The position numbers and the translations under genes were made by a program. From contig NZ_JTJC03000008.1 of assembly GCF_000817735.3 (NCBI RefSeq), positions 160,736 to 224,735 on the forward strand: a stretch of DNA of 64,000 nucleotides. Direction: 5' to 3'. A model generated the notes under the pieces. That model searched no databases. It worked only from the letters and a program-made list of their open reading frames with translations, and was not told the origin of the DNA. Below, piece after piece: positions 35,602 through 45,841 of this stretch (the stretch's first letter is position 1; every line of letters begins with the position of its first letter). Source of the stretch: Scytonema millei VB511283 (lineage in GTDB: Bacteria > Cyanobacteriota > Cyanobacteriia > Cyanobacteriales > Chroococcidiopsidaceae).

Positions 35602-36278
35602 TTCCCCGTGCTTCGTACTAAATATCCGCAACGGTGTTCGCCGTCAATGATCCAGTGGGTGCGCTCGACTTGACAATCAGGTAAAATTGTGGCAAACATT
35701 TCTAACTCGTGTCCGCAAACTACAGGAAAGGACTCGGCAACGTTGGCAATGGCACAATTATGTTCGGTAATGATAAATCCTCTAGCTGAATTCTCTTCAT
35801 TGACGAAATACCACTCTGCCATGTAGCCTTCAGCTTTTCTCAATTCTACTAAGTTCGCTACTCGCTCTTGCAACGAACCCTCGCCGACGCGATCGCGGTA
35901 TTCTAGAGCTTTACGCTCCCATTGCATCCGTAAAATCGTCCCCATTTGTTCTCGCCCCACTGTTTGGGCGAGGGTGTCGAGCAGGGAAACGGCAAATTGT
36001 CCGTGGCTATCTCCCCCTGCATCGTTAATTGTACGACGCAGGCGATCCCGCCCTTTATCGCTCAGTTTATATACGTGTTGCGGTCGCCCCATTCCCAGGT
36101 GAACTGCTTGATATAAAAGTAGTTCCTCTGCTTCTAGATCTTTTAAATGGCGACGAATCGCTTGTGGACTGACATCAAGCTCTGTGGCTAGCTCCTGTGC
36201 CGTGGCTTGCCCCTGCTTCATCAAATATTGCAGAATATCCTGCTTGGTCGAGGGCTGCTGCGTTGTCACCATTGTCAT
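35592..36278 (-). CDS. sufR: Iron-sulfur cluster biosynthesis repressor SufR
   Basis: SufR is a DeoR-type winged-helix repressor of sufBCDS that senses an Fe-S cluster. The 228-residue product has an N-terminal helix-turn-helix (QDILQYLMKQGQATAQELAT, LDVSPQAIRRHLKDL) and the C-terminal cysteines expected for the cluster (HNC, VVCGHE, PDCQVE, HRCGYLV). It is divergent from sufB, with two palindromic operators between, one near its own promoter, which fits autorepression. Start ATG 36278 or 36272 (MVTTQQ). Confidence 0.93.
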   Translation of the reverse strand: MTMVTTQQPSTKQDILQYLMKQGQATAQELATELDVSPQAIRRHLKDLEAEELLLYQAVHLGMGRPQHVYKLSDKGRDRLRRTINDAGGDSHGQFAVSLLDTLAQTVGREQMGTILRMQWERKALEYRDRVGEGSLQERVANLVELRKAEGYMAEWYFVNEENSARGFIITEHNCAIANVAESFPVVCGHELEMFATILPDCQVERTHWIIDGEHRCGYLVRSTGKKS

Positions 36279-36309
36279 TCCAAAGTTTTCAGCTGAAAAT
36301 TTTACTTTG

Positions 36310-36325
36310 ACAACATACCTGTTGT
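36310..36325. promoter_or_regulatory. SufR operator 1 (ACAAC-N6-GTTGT)
   Basis: CAAC at 36311-36314 and GTTG at 36321-36324 are separated by 6 bases, the CAAC-N6-GTTG pattern described for SufR sites in Synechocystis. It lies nearer to sufR, 32 bases upstream of its start. Confidence 0.85.
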
Positions 36326-36352
36326 TAATGTAGCGTAAAATGGAGACAGGTT

Positions 36353-36372
36353 AAACAACAAGCGTGTTGTTT
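36353..36372. promoter_or_regulatory. SufR operator 2 (AAACAAC-N6-GTTGTTT)
   Basis: Perfect 7-bp arms with a 6-base spacer contain CAAC-N6-GTTG. It lies about 108 bases before the sufB ATG. The centres of the two sites are about 45 bp apart, four helical turns, so dimers would bind the same face. Confidence 0.88.
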
Positions 36373-36479
36373 TAGTTACGATTTTTACAACGAGGAAGGT
36401 GGGAAGGGGTTAGACCACCCGTCTTTCATCCTTAAAGAGCTACTTCGAGCATTTCAGCCCAACCGAGAGAACACTACCA

Positions 36480-37919
36480 ATGAGTGCAACTGTCAAAACC
36501 ATCGTCAACCAGCCTTACAAGTACGGCTTTATTACCGACATCGAGGCAGATATCATTCCTCGCGGTCTGAGTGAAGACGTTATCCGCCTGATCTCTGCTA
36601 AGAAAGAAGAACCAGAGTTCATGTTGGAATTTCGTCTGAGAGCTTACCGTCAGTGGCTAAAGATGACAGAACCTACTTGGCACAGTGTCCAGTATCCTCC
36701 CATCAACTATCAGGATATTATCTACTATTCCGCGCCGAAAAAGAAGCCCAAGCAACTGAATAGTTTGGAAGAAGTCGATCCGGCGTTGTTGGAAACCTTT
36801 GAAAAGCTGGGGATTCCCATATCAGAACAGAAGCGTTTATCTAACGTCGCGGTAGATGCGATTTTTGACAGCGTTTCTGTAGCTACTACCTTCAAGGAAA
36901 AGTTAGCCAAAGAAGGTGTAATTTTCTGCTCGATTTCCGAAGCTTTACGGGAATATCCAGAGTTGGTACAGAAATATCTGGGTAGTGTCGTCCCAACAGC
37001 AGATAACTATTTTGCCGCACTCAATTCCGCTGTATTCAGTGACGGTTCCTTTGTCTATATTCCCAAAAACACCAAATGCCCGATGGAACTGTCTACATAT
37101 TTTCGGATCAATAGCGGGGATACGGGACAGTTCGAGCGGACGTTGATTGTGGCTGAAGAGGGTAGCTACGTTTCCTACCTGGAAGGCTGCACCGCACCGA
37201 TGTACGACACTAACCAGCTACACGCGGCGGTGGTGGAACTTGTCGCTTTAGACAATGCTGAAATTAAATACTCTACTGTCCAAAACTGGTATGCTGGCGA
37301 TGAAAAGGGTAAAGGTGGAATCTACAACTTCGTCACCAAGCGCGGTTTGTGTCAGGGAGTGAATTCTAAAATTTCTTGGACGCAGGTAGAAACGGGTTCG
37401 GCAATTACTTGGAAGTATCCTAGTTGCGTGTTAGTCGGCGACAATTCTGTAGGTGAGTTTTATTCTGTGGCGCTGACAAATAATATGCAGCAAGCCGATA
37501 CAGGAACGAAGATGATCCATGTTGGCAAGAACACCCGCAGCACGATTATTTCCAAGGGAATTTCTGCGGGGAACTCTAGCAATAGCTACCGTGGTTTGGT
37601 AAAAGTTAACCCGAAAGCACAAGGAGCGCGGAATTATTCTCAGTGCGATTCAATGTTAATTGGAGATAATGCACGGGCGAATACATTCCCCTACATTCAG
37701 GTACAAAATAACACTGCCAAGATCGAGCATGAAGCTTCGACTTCTAAGATTGGTGAAGATCAATTATTTTACTTCTCACAGCGGGGCATTTCTTCAGAAG
37801 ATGCGATCTCGATGATGATTAGCGGTTTCTGTAAGGATGTGTTTAACCAACTGCCAATGGAATTTGCTGTAGAAGCAGATCGCCTGCTGAGTCTGAAACT
37901 GGAAGGTAGTGTGGGTTAA
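36480..37919 (+). CDS. sufB: Fe-S cluster assembly scaffold SufB
   Basis: SufB is the main scaffold of the SUF machine, on which Fe-S clusters are built with SufC and SufD. At 479 residues it has the expected length. It carries SufB-core sequences such as [60 protein letters not shown] and [20 protein letters not shown], and no intein. It heads the sufB-C-D-S operon, divergent from sufR. A short palindrome lies between it and sufC. Confidence 0.97.
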   Translation: MSATVKTIVNQPYKYGFITDIEADIIPRGLSEDVIRLISAKKEEPEFMLEFRLRAYRQWLKMTEPTWHSVQYPPINYQDIIYYSAPKKKPKQLNSLEEVDPALLETFEKLGIPISEQKRLSNVAVDAIFDSVSVATTFKEKLAKEGVIFCSISEALREYPELVQKYLGSVVPTADNYFAALNSAVFSDGSFVYIPKNTKCPMELSTYFRINSGDTGQFERTLIVAEEGSYVSYLEGCTAPMYDTNQLHAAVVELVALDNAEIKYSTVQNWYAGDEKGKGGIYNFVTKRGLCQGVNSKISWTQVETGSAITWKYPSCVLVGDNSVGEFYSVALTNNMQQADTGTKMIHVGKNTRSTIISKGISAGNSSNSYRGLVKVNPKAQGARNYSQCDSMLIGDNARANTFPYIQVQNNTAKIEHEASTSKIGEDQLFYFSQRGISSEDAISMMISGFCKDVFNQLPMEFAVEADRLLSLKLEGSVG

Positions 37920-37923
37920 TAAA

Positions 37924-37945
37924 GTAGGGTGGGCAATGCTCACCC
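37924..37945. repeat. GTAGGGTGGGC palindrome between sufB and sufC
   Basis: GGGTGGGC-AAT-GCTCACCC forms an 8-bp stem with one G-U pair, 4 bases after the sufB stop. No T run follows, so it is more likely to be an mRNA-processing or stability hairpin inside the operon than a terminator. Confidence 0.6.
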
Positions 37946-37998
37946 TCAATCAAGCGATTCGCAACTGAATAGAGAGAGCGCAGAGGACGTAGAGAGTA

Positions 37999-38787
37999 AT
38001 GATTATTGAAAATAGTGAAATTTTGCTGTCGGTGAAAGATCTGACAGCTGAAGTTGATGGGAATTCAATTCTAAAGGGAGTGAATTTAGCAGTTCGCTCT
38101 GGAGAAATCCATGCGATTATGGGACCCAATGGTTCTGGTAAAAGCACTTTTTCTAAAGCCTTAGCAGGACACCCAGCTTACGAGGTGACGGGTGGTGAAG
38201 CAATTTTTCAAGGCAAAAATTTGCTGGAAATGGAACCAGAAGAACGCGCTAGAGCTGGAGTTTTTCTGGCATTTCAGTATCCCTTAGAAATTCCTGGCGT
38301 AAGTAATTTAGATTTCTTGCGAGTTGCCTACAATTCTCGGCGGAAAGAGCAAGGTTTAGAAGAATTGGATGCATTTGATTTTGACGATTTGATCCAAGAA
38401 AAGTTAGATGTCGTCAAGATGGATGCGGCTTTCTTAAACCGCAGCGTGAATGAAGGGTTTTCTGGTGGCGAGAAGAAGCGGAACGAAATTTTGCAAATGG
38501 CACTGTTGGAACCAAAAATTGCAATTTTGGATGAAACAGATTCAGGATTAGATATTGACGCGCTGAAGATTGTTGCGAATGGCGTGAATCAATTGGCTAG
38601 TCCCGAAAATGCCACAATTCTAATTACTCACTACCAGCGATTGCTCAACTACATCGTACCGGATTACGTTCATGTGATGGCTAGGGGACAGATTATCAAG
38701 AGTGGTGGTAAAGAATTAGCACTAGAATTAGAATCCCGTGGCTATGACTGGGTTTTGGAACAGGCTGGAGCTGAGGTAGGAGTGTAA
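37999..38787 (+). CDS. sufC: Fe-S cluster assembly ATPase SufC
   Basis: SufC is the ABC-type ATPase of the SufBCD complex (262 residues, normal length). Walker A is [10 protein letters not shown] (near 40-49), the signature [13 protein letters not shown], Walker [14 protein letters not shown] and the switch His in ITHYQRLL. SufC-specific features are [10 protein letters not shown] and GLDIDALK. The gene ends at 38787, where the TAA overlaps the sufD ATG (TAATG), so the two are coupled. Confidence 0.97.
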   Translation: MIIENSEILLSVKDLTAEVDGNSILKGVNLAVRSGEIHAIMGPNGSGKSTFSKALAGHPAYEVTGGEAIFQGKNLLEMEPEERARAGVFLAFQYPLEIPGVSNLDFLRVAYNSRRKEQGLEELDAFDFDDLIQEKLDVVKMDAAFLNRSVNEGFSGGEKKRNEILQMALLEPKIAILDETDSGLDIDALKIVANGVNQLASPENATILITHYQRLLNYIVPDYVHVMARGQIIKSGGKELALELESRGYDWVLEQAGAEVGV

Positions 38788-40190
38788 TGAGTATTCAAGT
38801 TTCTCCGACAGTTACGAATGGCAGTCATGGTAATGTATCGGGTGAGAATAATTACCTATTAGAGTTATTGCAACAATGTCAAAAGGGTGTAGAGACCTTA
38901 CATGTAACATCTCTACAAGAAATTCGCGATCGCGCCTCTGCTATAATTCGTCAGTCTACTCTACCTACTACCAAAATTGAAGAGTGGCGGTTTACCGATT
39001 TATCTGCACTCAAGCAAATCGACTTTCAAGCTGCGGTTCCATGTGGATTACCAGAAGCGCTGGTTGCACCTCTGACCTTTCCAGAAGCAGCAAATAGCCG
39101 TTTGGTATTTATCAACGGAGTGTATGCATCAGAACTATCGGCGATTGGTGACTTACCGAAAGGTGTGGTAGTTAGCAATTTATCAGGATTACCAGCAGAA
39201 TACCGCGATCGCATTTACAACTACCTGGCAAAATCTGAGGGAGGAGAAGAAATCTTCACCACCCTGAATACAGCTGGAATGACAGATGTTGCTGTAGTCT
39301 GGATTTCCAAGAATGTCGTGGTGGAAACCCCAATCCACTTATTATTTATTGCTAATTCCTTCAGAACGCCAACAATTAATCAACCACGCTGTTTAGTGGT
39401 AGCGGAAACTGGTAGTAGCGTGACGCTGGTGGAAGACTACTTAAATCAATTTAATATTGAAGAACCAGAAACAAGCGAAGCCGAAGTTAGCGAGACGGTA
39501 TACTTTACCAACGCCGTTACGGAAATCTGGCTGGGAGAAAATGCCCAAGTTCGCCATACTAGAGTTGAGCGGGAAAGTGTAGAAGCATTCCACATTGGCA
39601 AAACTGCCATTACTCAAGCACGGGATAGCCGTTACACCTGCAATGCGATTACTTTAGGGGCGAAACTGTCGCGCCACAATTTAGACATCTTCCAAACAGG
39701 AGAACAGACAGAAACGATTCTCAATGGCTTAACTATGGTAGCAGGACAACAAACAGCCGATACTCATAGTGCGATCGCACTCAATTATCCTTATGGTATG
39801 AGCCGTCAACTCCATAAATGCATTGTCGCTGATAAAGCCCACACTGTATTTAACGGTAGAGTCTTTGTGGCGAAAGCCGCTCAGCTTACAGATGCAGGAC
39901 AACTCAACCGTAATTTACTCCTCTCTCCTAAAGCCAGAGTAGACACCAAGCCTCAATTAGAAATTATCGCCGATAACGTTAAGTGCAGTCACGGTGCTAC
40001 CGTCAGCCAGTTGGAAGACGATGAAATTTTTTACCTGCAAAGTCGCGGCATTAACGCTGCTGACGCTCAAAATTTGTTAGTCAACGCCTTTGCTGCTGAG
40101 ATTATTAACCAACTACCAATTCTCTCTTTACAACAAACTTTACTCAAAGCAGTTACCCGCGAAGCTACAACATTAAATCTGGCTGATTGA
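38787..40190 (+). CDS. sufD: Fe-S cluster assembly protein SufD
   Basis: SufD pairs with SufB and SufC in the SUF scaffold complex (467 residues). It has the SufBD beta-helix core and the conserved C-terminal KCSHGATVSQLEDDEIFYLQ with RGINAADAQNLLVNAFAAEI. The N-terminal about 90 residues are helical and variable (TLPTTKIEEWRFTDLSAL), as in cyanobacterial SufD. Its ATG overlaps the sufC stop. Next comes a palindromic element, then sufS. Confidence 0.95.
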   Translation: MSIQVSPTVTNGSHGNVSGENNYLLELLQQCQKGVETLHVTSLQEIRDRASAIIRQSTLPTTKIEEWRFTDLSALKQIDFQAAVPCGLPEALVAPLTFPEAANSRLVFINGVYASELSAIGDLPKGVVVSNLSGLPAEYRDRIYNYLAKSEGGEEIFTTLNTAGMTDVAVVWISKNVVVETPIHLLFIANSFRTPTINQPRCLVVAETGSSVTLVEDYLNQFNIEEPETSEAEVSETVYFTNAVTEIWLGENAQVRHTRVERESVEAFHIGKTAITQARDSRYTCNAITLGAKLSRHNLDIFQTGEQTETILNGLTMVAGQQTADTHSAIALNYPYGMSRQLHKCIVADKAHTVFNGRVFVAKAAQLTDAGQLNRNLLLSPKARVDTKPQLEIIADNVKCSHGATVSQLEDDEIFYLQSRGINAADAQNLLVNAFAAEIINQLPILSLQQTLLKAVTREATTLNLAD

Positions 40191-40200
40191 CCGAAAGTGA

Positions 40201-40259
40201 GGACGGGTTTATCAATATATTTGGTTCCAAGTAGAGAACTCTGGTGAACCCGCCCCTAC
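40201..40259. repeat. Palindromic element between sufD and sufS (GTAGGGGCGGGTTT family)
   Basis: The left arm is degenerate (GGACGGGTTT at 40201-40210); the right arm AACCCGCCCCTAC (40247-40259) is intact. They can pair across about 36 bases. It separates sufS from the rest of the operon. Confidence 0.6.
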
Positions 40260-40295
40260 AACATTTGCGTTCTGTTCCTTCTCTCGACTTGAACC

Positions 40296-41558
40296 ATGAC
40301 TTTTACCCAAGCAAGAACCCTCGCCGATATCGTCCGCGCTGACTTCCCCATCCTGCATCAGGAAGTCAACGGTAAACCCTTGGTGTACCTAGACAACGCC
40401 GCTACTTCCCAAAAACCTTTACTCGTCCTCAATACCCTACGGGATTATTACGAGCAATATAACTCCAACGTCCATCGCGGCGTGCATACTCTGGCGGCTA
40501 AAGCAACCGAGGCTTACGAAGGGGCGCGGGATAAAGTTGCTGCGTTTGTGAATGCGGCGGCGCGAGAAGAAATTGTGTTTACCCGCAATGCTACCGAAGC
40601 AATTAACTTAGTTGCTTACAGTTGGGGTAATAGCAATATCCAACGGGGAGATGAAATCATCCTTTCCGTGATGGAACACCACAGCAACCTAGTCCCTTGG
40701 CAACTCCTAGCACAGAGAACGGGTGCGGTGTTGAAGTTTGTCGAACTAACTCCAGAAGAAGAGTTTAATTTAGAGCAATATAAGTCTTTAATTTCCGACA
40801 AAACAAAACTTGTGGCTGTGGTTCATGTCTCTAATACTTTGGGATGTATTAACCCGGTACAAGAGATAATTGCGATCGCCCATCAACACGGGGCGAAAGT
40901 TTTGATCGATGCTTGCCAAAGCGTACCACATATGCCTGTCAACGTACAGCAAATGGACTGCGATTGGTTAGTAGCTTCCGGTCATAAAATGTGCGCTCCT
41001 ACCGGAATTGGCTTTTTGTATGGAAAACTAGAATTATTGCGATCGATGCTACCGTTTTTAGGTGGTGGTGAAATGATCGCTGACGTGTATTTAGATCGTT
41101 CTACCTACGCCGATTTACCGCACAAATTTGAAGCAGGAACTCCAGCAATCGGAGAAGCGATCGCCCTTGGTGCAGCTGTAGACTATTTAGGGGCGATCGG
41201 GATGGATAAAATTTATGCCTATGAATCGGAATTAACGCAATATCTGTTCGAGCAACTGGCTCAAATTTCTGAAGTCCGTACCTACGGACCATTGCCTAAA
41301 ATAGCAGGTGTGGGTAGAGCTGCGTTGGCTTCATTCACAGCTGGCGATGTCCATCCTCACGACTTATCTACTCTACTAGATCAAGCTGGGGTTGCTATTC
41401 GCGCCGGACACCACTGCACGCAGCCTTTACATCGTTATATCCACGCTCAGTCTACCGCACGGGCAAGTTTATCTTTTTACAATACCCGTGAAGAGATTGA
41501 CATATTTATTGTTGCTCTGAAGGAAGCGGTAGAATTTTTTGGTAGTATCTTCGGTTAA
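40296..41558 (+). CDS. sufS: Cysteine desulfurase SufS
   Basis: A PLP enzyme that removes sulfur from cysteine and hands it to the SUF scaffold (420 residues). The PLP Lys is in [19 protein letters not shown] (near 231) and the active Cys in [11 protein letters not shown] (near 374). [12 protein letters not shown] and [12 protein letters not shown] also match. It completes sufBCDS, about 105 bases after sufD across a palindrome. No sufE or sufA gene is adjacent. Confidence 0.95.
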   Translation: MTFTQARTLADIVRADFPILHQEVNGKPLVYLDNAATSQKPLLVLNTLRDYYEQYNSNVHRGVHTLAAKATEAYEGARDKVAAFVNAAAREEIVFTRNATEAINLVAYSWGNSNIQRGDEIILSVMEHHSNLVPWQLLAQRTGAVLKFVELTPEEEFNLEQYKSLISDKTKLVAVVHVSNTLGCINPVQEIIAIAHQHGAKVLIDACQSVPHMPVNVQQMDCDWLVASGHKMCAPTGIGFLYGKLELLRSMLPFLGGGEMIADVYLDRSTYADLPHKFEAGTPAIGEAIALGAAVDYLGAIGMDKIYAYESELTQYLFEQLAQISEVRTYGPLPKIAGVGRAALASFTAGDVHPHDLSTLLDQAGVAIRAGHHCTQPLHRYIHAQSTARASLSFYNTREEIDIFIVALKEAVEFFGSIFG

Positions 41559-41566
41559 GGTAAAAG

Positions 41567-41586
41567 GGTGGGCTTGGCTCGCCCAA
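41567..41586. repeat. GGGTGGGC palindrome after sufS
   Basis: AGGGTGGGCTTGGCTCGCCC folds with partial pairing, directly after the sufS stop. The next gene starts 42 bases later at 41610. Confidence 0.4.
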
Positions 41587-41609
41587 TTGACTCTAAAACT
41601 GGTTTTGAT

Positions 41610-42257
41610 ATGACTGATACTTCAACTCCAGCAGAGCAAAGAATAGTGCTGCATAACATTCGCTGGGAAACCTTTGAAGCTTTACTCAAAGAAGTAGGTG
41701 AAAACAGAGGTTCTCGATTTGCTTATGAATGTGGCACTTTAGAAATTATGACTCCCCTTCTCGAACACGAAACCTTTAAAATTCAGCTCGGTCGCTTTAT
41801 AGTTGTTTTAGCTGAAGAATTAAGTATTGAAATTAAAAGTGTTGGATCGACAACTCTAAAACGCCAAGTAGCTAATCGCGGTATAGAACCAGATAGTTGT
41901 TATTATATTCAGAACGAGCCAGCAATTAGAGGCAAGCTAAAGTTAGATTTAGGAACCGATCTGCCGCCCAATTTAGCAATTGAAATCGATATTACTAGTA
42001 CTTCTATAAATAAATTTGATATTTATGCTGCTCTAGGTATTTCTGAACTTTGGAAATACGACGGAAGAGAATTAAAATTTTATCAACTAGCAGTAGAGAA
42101 ATATAGAGAGCGTGATGTAAGCCTTGCTTTTCCTCTTATATCTGTTGAAGATATGAGTAATTTTATGCAACAGATTCCCACGCAAGGAGAAGTAGCTTTA
42201 CTCAAATCTTTTCGAGCTTGGGTAAGGGATAAAATTGTTTATTTGAGCAATGAATAG
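41610..42257 (+). CDS. Uma2-family (DUF820) putative endonuclease
   Basis: A PD-(D/E)XK-fold protein of the Uma2/DUF820 family, very common in cyanobacteria and of unclear role. Family features: FAYECGTLEIMTPLLEHETF, GIEPDSCYYIQNE and LAIEIDITSTSINKFDIYAA, where the active-site E-x-D of the fold is visible in AIEIDIT. I prefer ATG 41610 (MTDTSTPAEQ, 215 residues) over an upstream extension that overlaps the repeat after sufS. It may be read through from the suf operon, which would be coincidental. Nuclease activity is not established for this group. Confidence 0.85.
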   Translation: MTDTSTPAEQRIVLHNIRWETFEALLKEVGENRGSRFAYECGTLEIMTPLLEHETFKIQLGRFIVVLAEELSIEIKSVGSTTLKRQVANRGIEPDSCYYIQNEPAIRGKLKLDLGTDLPPNLAIEIDITSTSINKFDIYAALGISELWKYDGRELKFYQLAVEKYRERDVSLAFPLISVEDMSNFMQQIPTQGEVALLKSFRAWVRDKIVYLSNE

Positions 42258-42437
42258 CAAGTCTACTGAAGTATAGATTTTATGCGATCGCTCTATCTCC
42301 TATCCTAGCTCAACTCCTCAATTAGGTTATGGATAGCATTCCATACCATACAAGCGTGCATAACTCGTTTCAATGGTGGCTAATAAACTTTAGCGCGAGT
42401 CAAGCCAGCGCACAAAATAGCCGCGAGGAATGCATTT

Positions 42438-42725
42438 ATGAGCGAGTCTACAAACGATAGGCGATCGGAAAATTTAAACGAAAAAGATAAGCGATCGCTC
42501 GTACAGAAATATTTACAAAATCCCTTTTCTATTGCCTGGTCAAAACTAGCGGATCTAGTTTATCCAGAAATTTCGCTCGGCGAATCTACTGAAAAAACAG
42601 AACTAAGCGATTCATTTCAACCAGATGAATCCAATTCTACTTGCGATCGCAGTTTATATCCTCGGTTTACCGATCGGGTCGATCCTTCACTTTACTACAC
42701 CGTTTTCTTCCCTCACCAAAGGTAG
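42438..42725 (+). CDS. Small hydrophilic hypothetical protein
   Basis: A 95-residue polar protein (MSESTNDRRSENLNEKDKRS at the start) with no membrane segment and no recognised domain. A GAGGAA lies 6 bases before ATG 42438. The middle part (NPFSIAWSKLADLVYPEISL) is the only hydrophobic section and could form one helix. The spacer before it holds no other candidate. I do not recognise it; the ribosome site and codon use support it moderately. Confidence 0.55.
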   Translation: MSESTNDRRSENLNEKDKRSLVQKYLQNPFSIAWSKLADLVYPEISLGESTEKTELSDSFQPDESNSTCDRSLYPRFTDRVDPSLYYTVFFPHQR

Positions 42726-42730
42726 GAAGC

Positions 42731-42860
42731 AGTTGTCAGTTATCAGTTATCAGTTATCAGTGAAGAAAGGGTGTAGGGTGTAGGGCAATTTTGAATGCGT
42801 GAATTTTGAATTCCCCTCACTCCTCGCTCCTCACTCCTCGCCCCCTACTCTCTACTCCCT
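42731..42860. repeat. Several heptamer tracts (AGTTATC, GGGTGTA, CTCCTCA/G)
   Basis: At least three different 7-bp units follow each other: AGTTATC near 42735-42762, AGGGTGT near 42768-42786, and CTCCTCG/CTCCTCA near 42818-42845. They fill the space between two convergent genes. Confidence 0.8.
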
Positions 42861-42863
42861 TCT

Positions 42864-44351
42864 CTAAGTCAAATGCCTAAACACCATTTTGAGAATATCT
42901 GGTTGGCTAAAAGGCTTAGTTAAGTAACCTGAAGCACCGACGACTCTAGCTTTGACACGGTTAATAATTCCTGTATTTGCCGTCACCATAATAATCGGCG
43001 TGTCTTTAAATAAAGAATGATTGCGCAAGAGACGACATAATTCATAGCCATCAATTCCTGCCATATTTACATCTAACAAGATGAGATCTGGCTTGACTTT
43101 AATAATTTGCATTAAGGCTTTAACAGGATTATCAATCGTAAAAACTGAAAATAATTCGTCTTCTAAAAACTTTTTCAGTTCCTGTAACATTGCTGGGCTA
43201 TCGTCTACACAGACAATTTTATACTTATTTCTCGTAGTCGGGGCATCGGGAATAACAGTCGGTGGGGATGTGGGAGTTTCTACATGCGTGGGAGGAACTG
43301 GGGGTGTCGTCCGCGTAATCGGGAAACTCGCTGGCGGCTGAGAGCTATGCTTGACTGTCTCTGAGTGCTTGACTGTCTCTGAGTGTGGCTGCGGGGACTG
43401 TACGGGAAGAGGTTTTTCTTTTGTTGTAGGGAGCTGCGTCTCTCTGACTGGTTCGCGCTCGAAAGCTTTTGGAGTTGCAGCCAGACGGCGATCGCTAATG
43501 TGGCGATCGCGGATATCATCTAGCGGTAAAGGAACTTTTTCCGGTATGACAATTGGTGTTGTTGATGGCGATGCAGTCTGTTCAAAGGTTCTTGGTAATT
43601 GGTCAAATGGCGCATAGGGGTCTTGCAACAAAATTGTTCCTGCTGCAATGTACTGATGTAGGTTTTGCGCCAATTCAAGTTCGTCTTGATTTAATAGAAT
43701 TGCCAGATGACGAAAACTGAAACCTTTGAGAATCGTACTAAACTTTTGCTGAATTTCCTGCGGAATTTGCTGTTCTAATTTGTGACGGTTAGAAAAATAA
43801 AGCCGCTGGTAGGGTGAGAAAATTTCTGGTGCTAGAGCTTGCCACTTTTGCAGGCGCTTTTGACATAGATCGACAATCGGTTGTAGTTCGAGCCGACAAA
43901 AAATTTGCTCTAAGTTTGAGTTGCTGCTAAAGTCGTACTGCCCCGATTTAACTAATAAAAACGACTCGATCGTTTCTCCAACCAATTCTCCAACTAATTC
44001 TGCTGCTTGTTCGGCATTTAAATATTGATGGTTAACTAACCAACCAATTGCTTGATATTCGGGATTAGTATCCGAGCGCTGTTCTGCTTCAGTTTCAAAA
44101 ATTAAACTTAATTGCGCCCTAGTTTCACTTGTCAGCGTCGGTACTTTATAACTGAGGCGATGCAAATGACAGTCGAGGCGATCGAATGCTGCTATTGAAT
44201 GGGAAGCATAAGTAATCTTCCCCTCTTCAAGATATACCGACCATGTAACAGCACCGCTAGTCACCTTTAACAAGGCACTATCATAACAACTAGACAAGTG
44301 CGCCAATAAACTCAGCGGACTTAACTTCTGAAAGGTTCCACAGCTAGCCAT
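42864..44351 (-). CDS. PATAN/DUF4388-type response regulator (PatA-like)
   Basis: A 495-residue regulator: an N-terminal PATAN (DUF4388-like) domain (about 10-170), a helical region (about 170-270), a Pro/Thr/Ser-rich linker (about 275-370) and a C-terminal receiver (about 375-495). Receiver motifs are IVCVDDSPAMLQ, DLILLDVNMAGIDGYE, IIMVTAN and LTKPFSQ. The architecture matches PixG/TaxP1-type regulators of cyanobacterial phototaxis and PatA-like proteins, where the output is exerted by the PATAN part. No chemotaxis genes lie nearby, so its pathway is not shown here. The linker includes a short repeat, HSETVKHSETVKHS. Confidence 0.83.
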   Translation of the reverse strand: MASCGTFQKLSPLSLLAHLSSCYDSALLKVTSGAVTWSVYLEEGKITYASHSIAAFDRLDCHLHRLSYKVPTLTSETRAQLSLIFETEAEQRSDTNPEYQAIGWLVNHQYLNAEQAAELVGELVGETIESFLLVKSGQYDFSSNSNLEQIFCRLELQPIVDLCQKRLQKWQALAPEIFSPYQRLYFSNRHKLEQQIPQEIQQKFSTILKGFSFRHLAILLNQDELELAQNLHQYIAAGTILLQDPYAPFDQLPRTFEQTASPSTTPIVIPEKVPLPLDDIRDRHISDRRLAATPKAFEREPVRETQLPTTKEKPLPVQSPQPHSETVKHSETVKHSSQPPASFPITRTTPPVPPTHVETPTSPPTVIPDAPTTRNKYKIVCVDDSPAMLQELKKFLEDELFSVFTIDNPVKALMQIIKVKPDLILLDVNMAGIDGYELCRLLRNHSLFKDTPIIMVTANTGIINRVKARVVGASGYLTKPFSQPDILKMVFRHLT

Positions 44352-44949
44352 TTAGCACTTAAACCTTTTTCCAAGCGAGCGAATACTTTAACTGACAATG
44401 CCTATTTAGCAAAGCCTTAATTTCAAGCAATTTGAGTGTTTTTGTCTGAATCAATTGAGGTAAGAGGATTGAGATAACCTAGTCTAAGTTTATTAAAATA
44501 TTGTAAGCTGTATCTGCTCTTACACCGCTAGAATCCCTGCAAATCATAAAAAATTGACGGAAGGCTAACAGTTTCTATTGACTATAGCGCAATCTATAAA
44601 AATTAACCATCCAGTTTACAGTTTTTAGCTATTGGCGTGTGACAAAGGATTTGGACAGATAGAAAAACAATCTGTGGGAAAGTTAAGTAATTTGTCGCCT
44701 TGGTCTTGTATGCGTAGTTAACTGCACCGATTGTCTGAATTTACTGCTGGTTTTTCCCTAGCGAAATGAATGTGAGTAAAATACTGGACTGACGCAGCTA
44801 AAACTACAGAGATAAAAGAACTAGTAAAGTCAAAGCTGAACTATCATAGATAAATTGTTGTCAATGCCAGCAGCCCATCAACTCAGTCCACTAGTGAGTA
44901 AAAGCTACCACATATGTCAAGTAGCTAATCTCCCACCTAAATTGTAAGT
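44352..44949. other. About 600-base spacer; no gene seen
   Basis: A divergent promoter region between the PATAN-receiver gene and the vWA gene. I find no ORF with a ribosome site, no RNA gene and no heptamer tract. Confidence 0.45.
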
Positions 44950-45657
<708 letters not shown>

Positions 45658-45841
45658 ATATTTACCTCTTTCCCTTACCCCTTATCCCTAAGTACATAAT
45701 GAAAGTGTAAAGAGATGAATGAGTAAATTGACGGAACCCTACACATTACCGTATACAAAAGGAGGATTTGTCGAGCGATGCGATCGCTCTGATTGTCCGT
45801 TCACCTAAGATAGGCTAGGAATCAGTAAGGAATCACGATGA

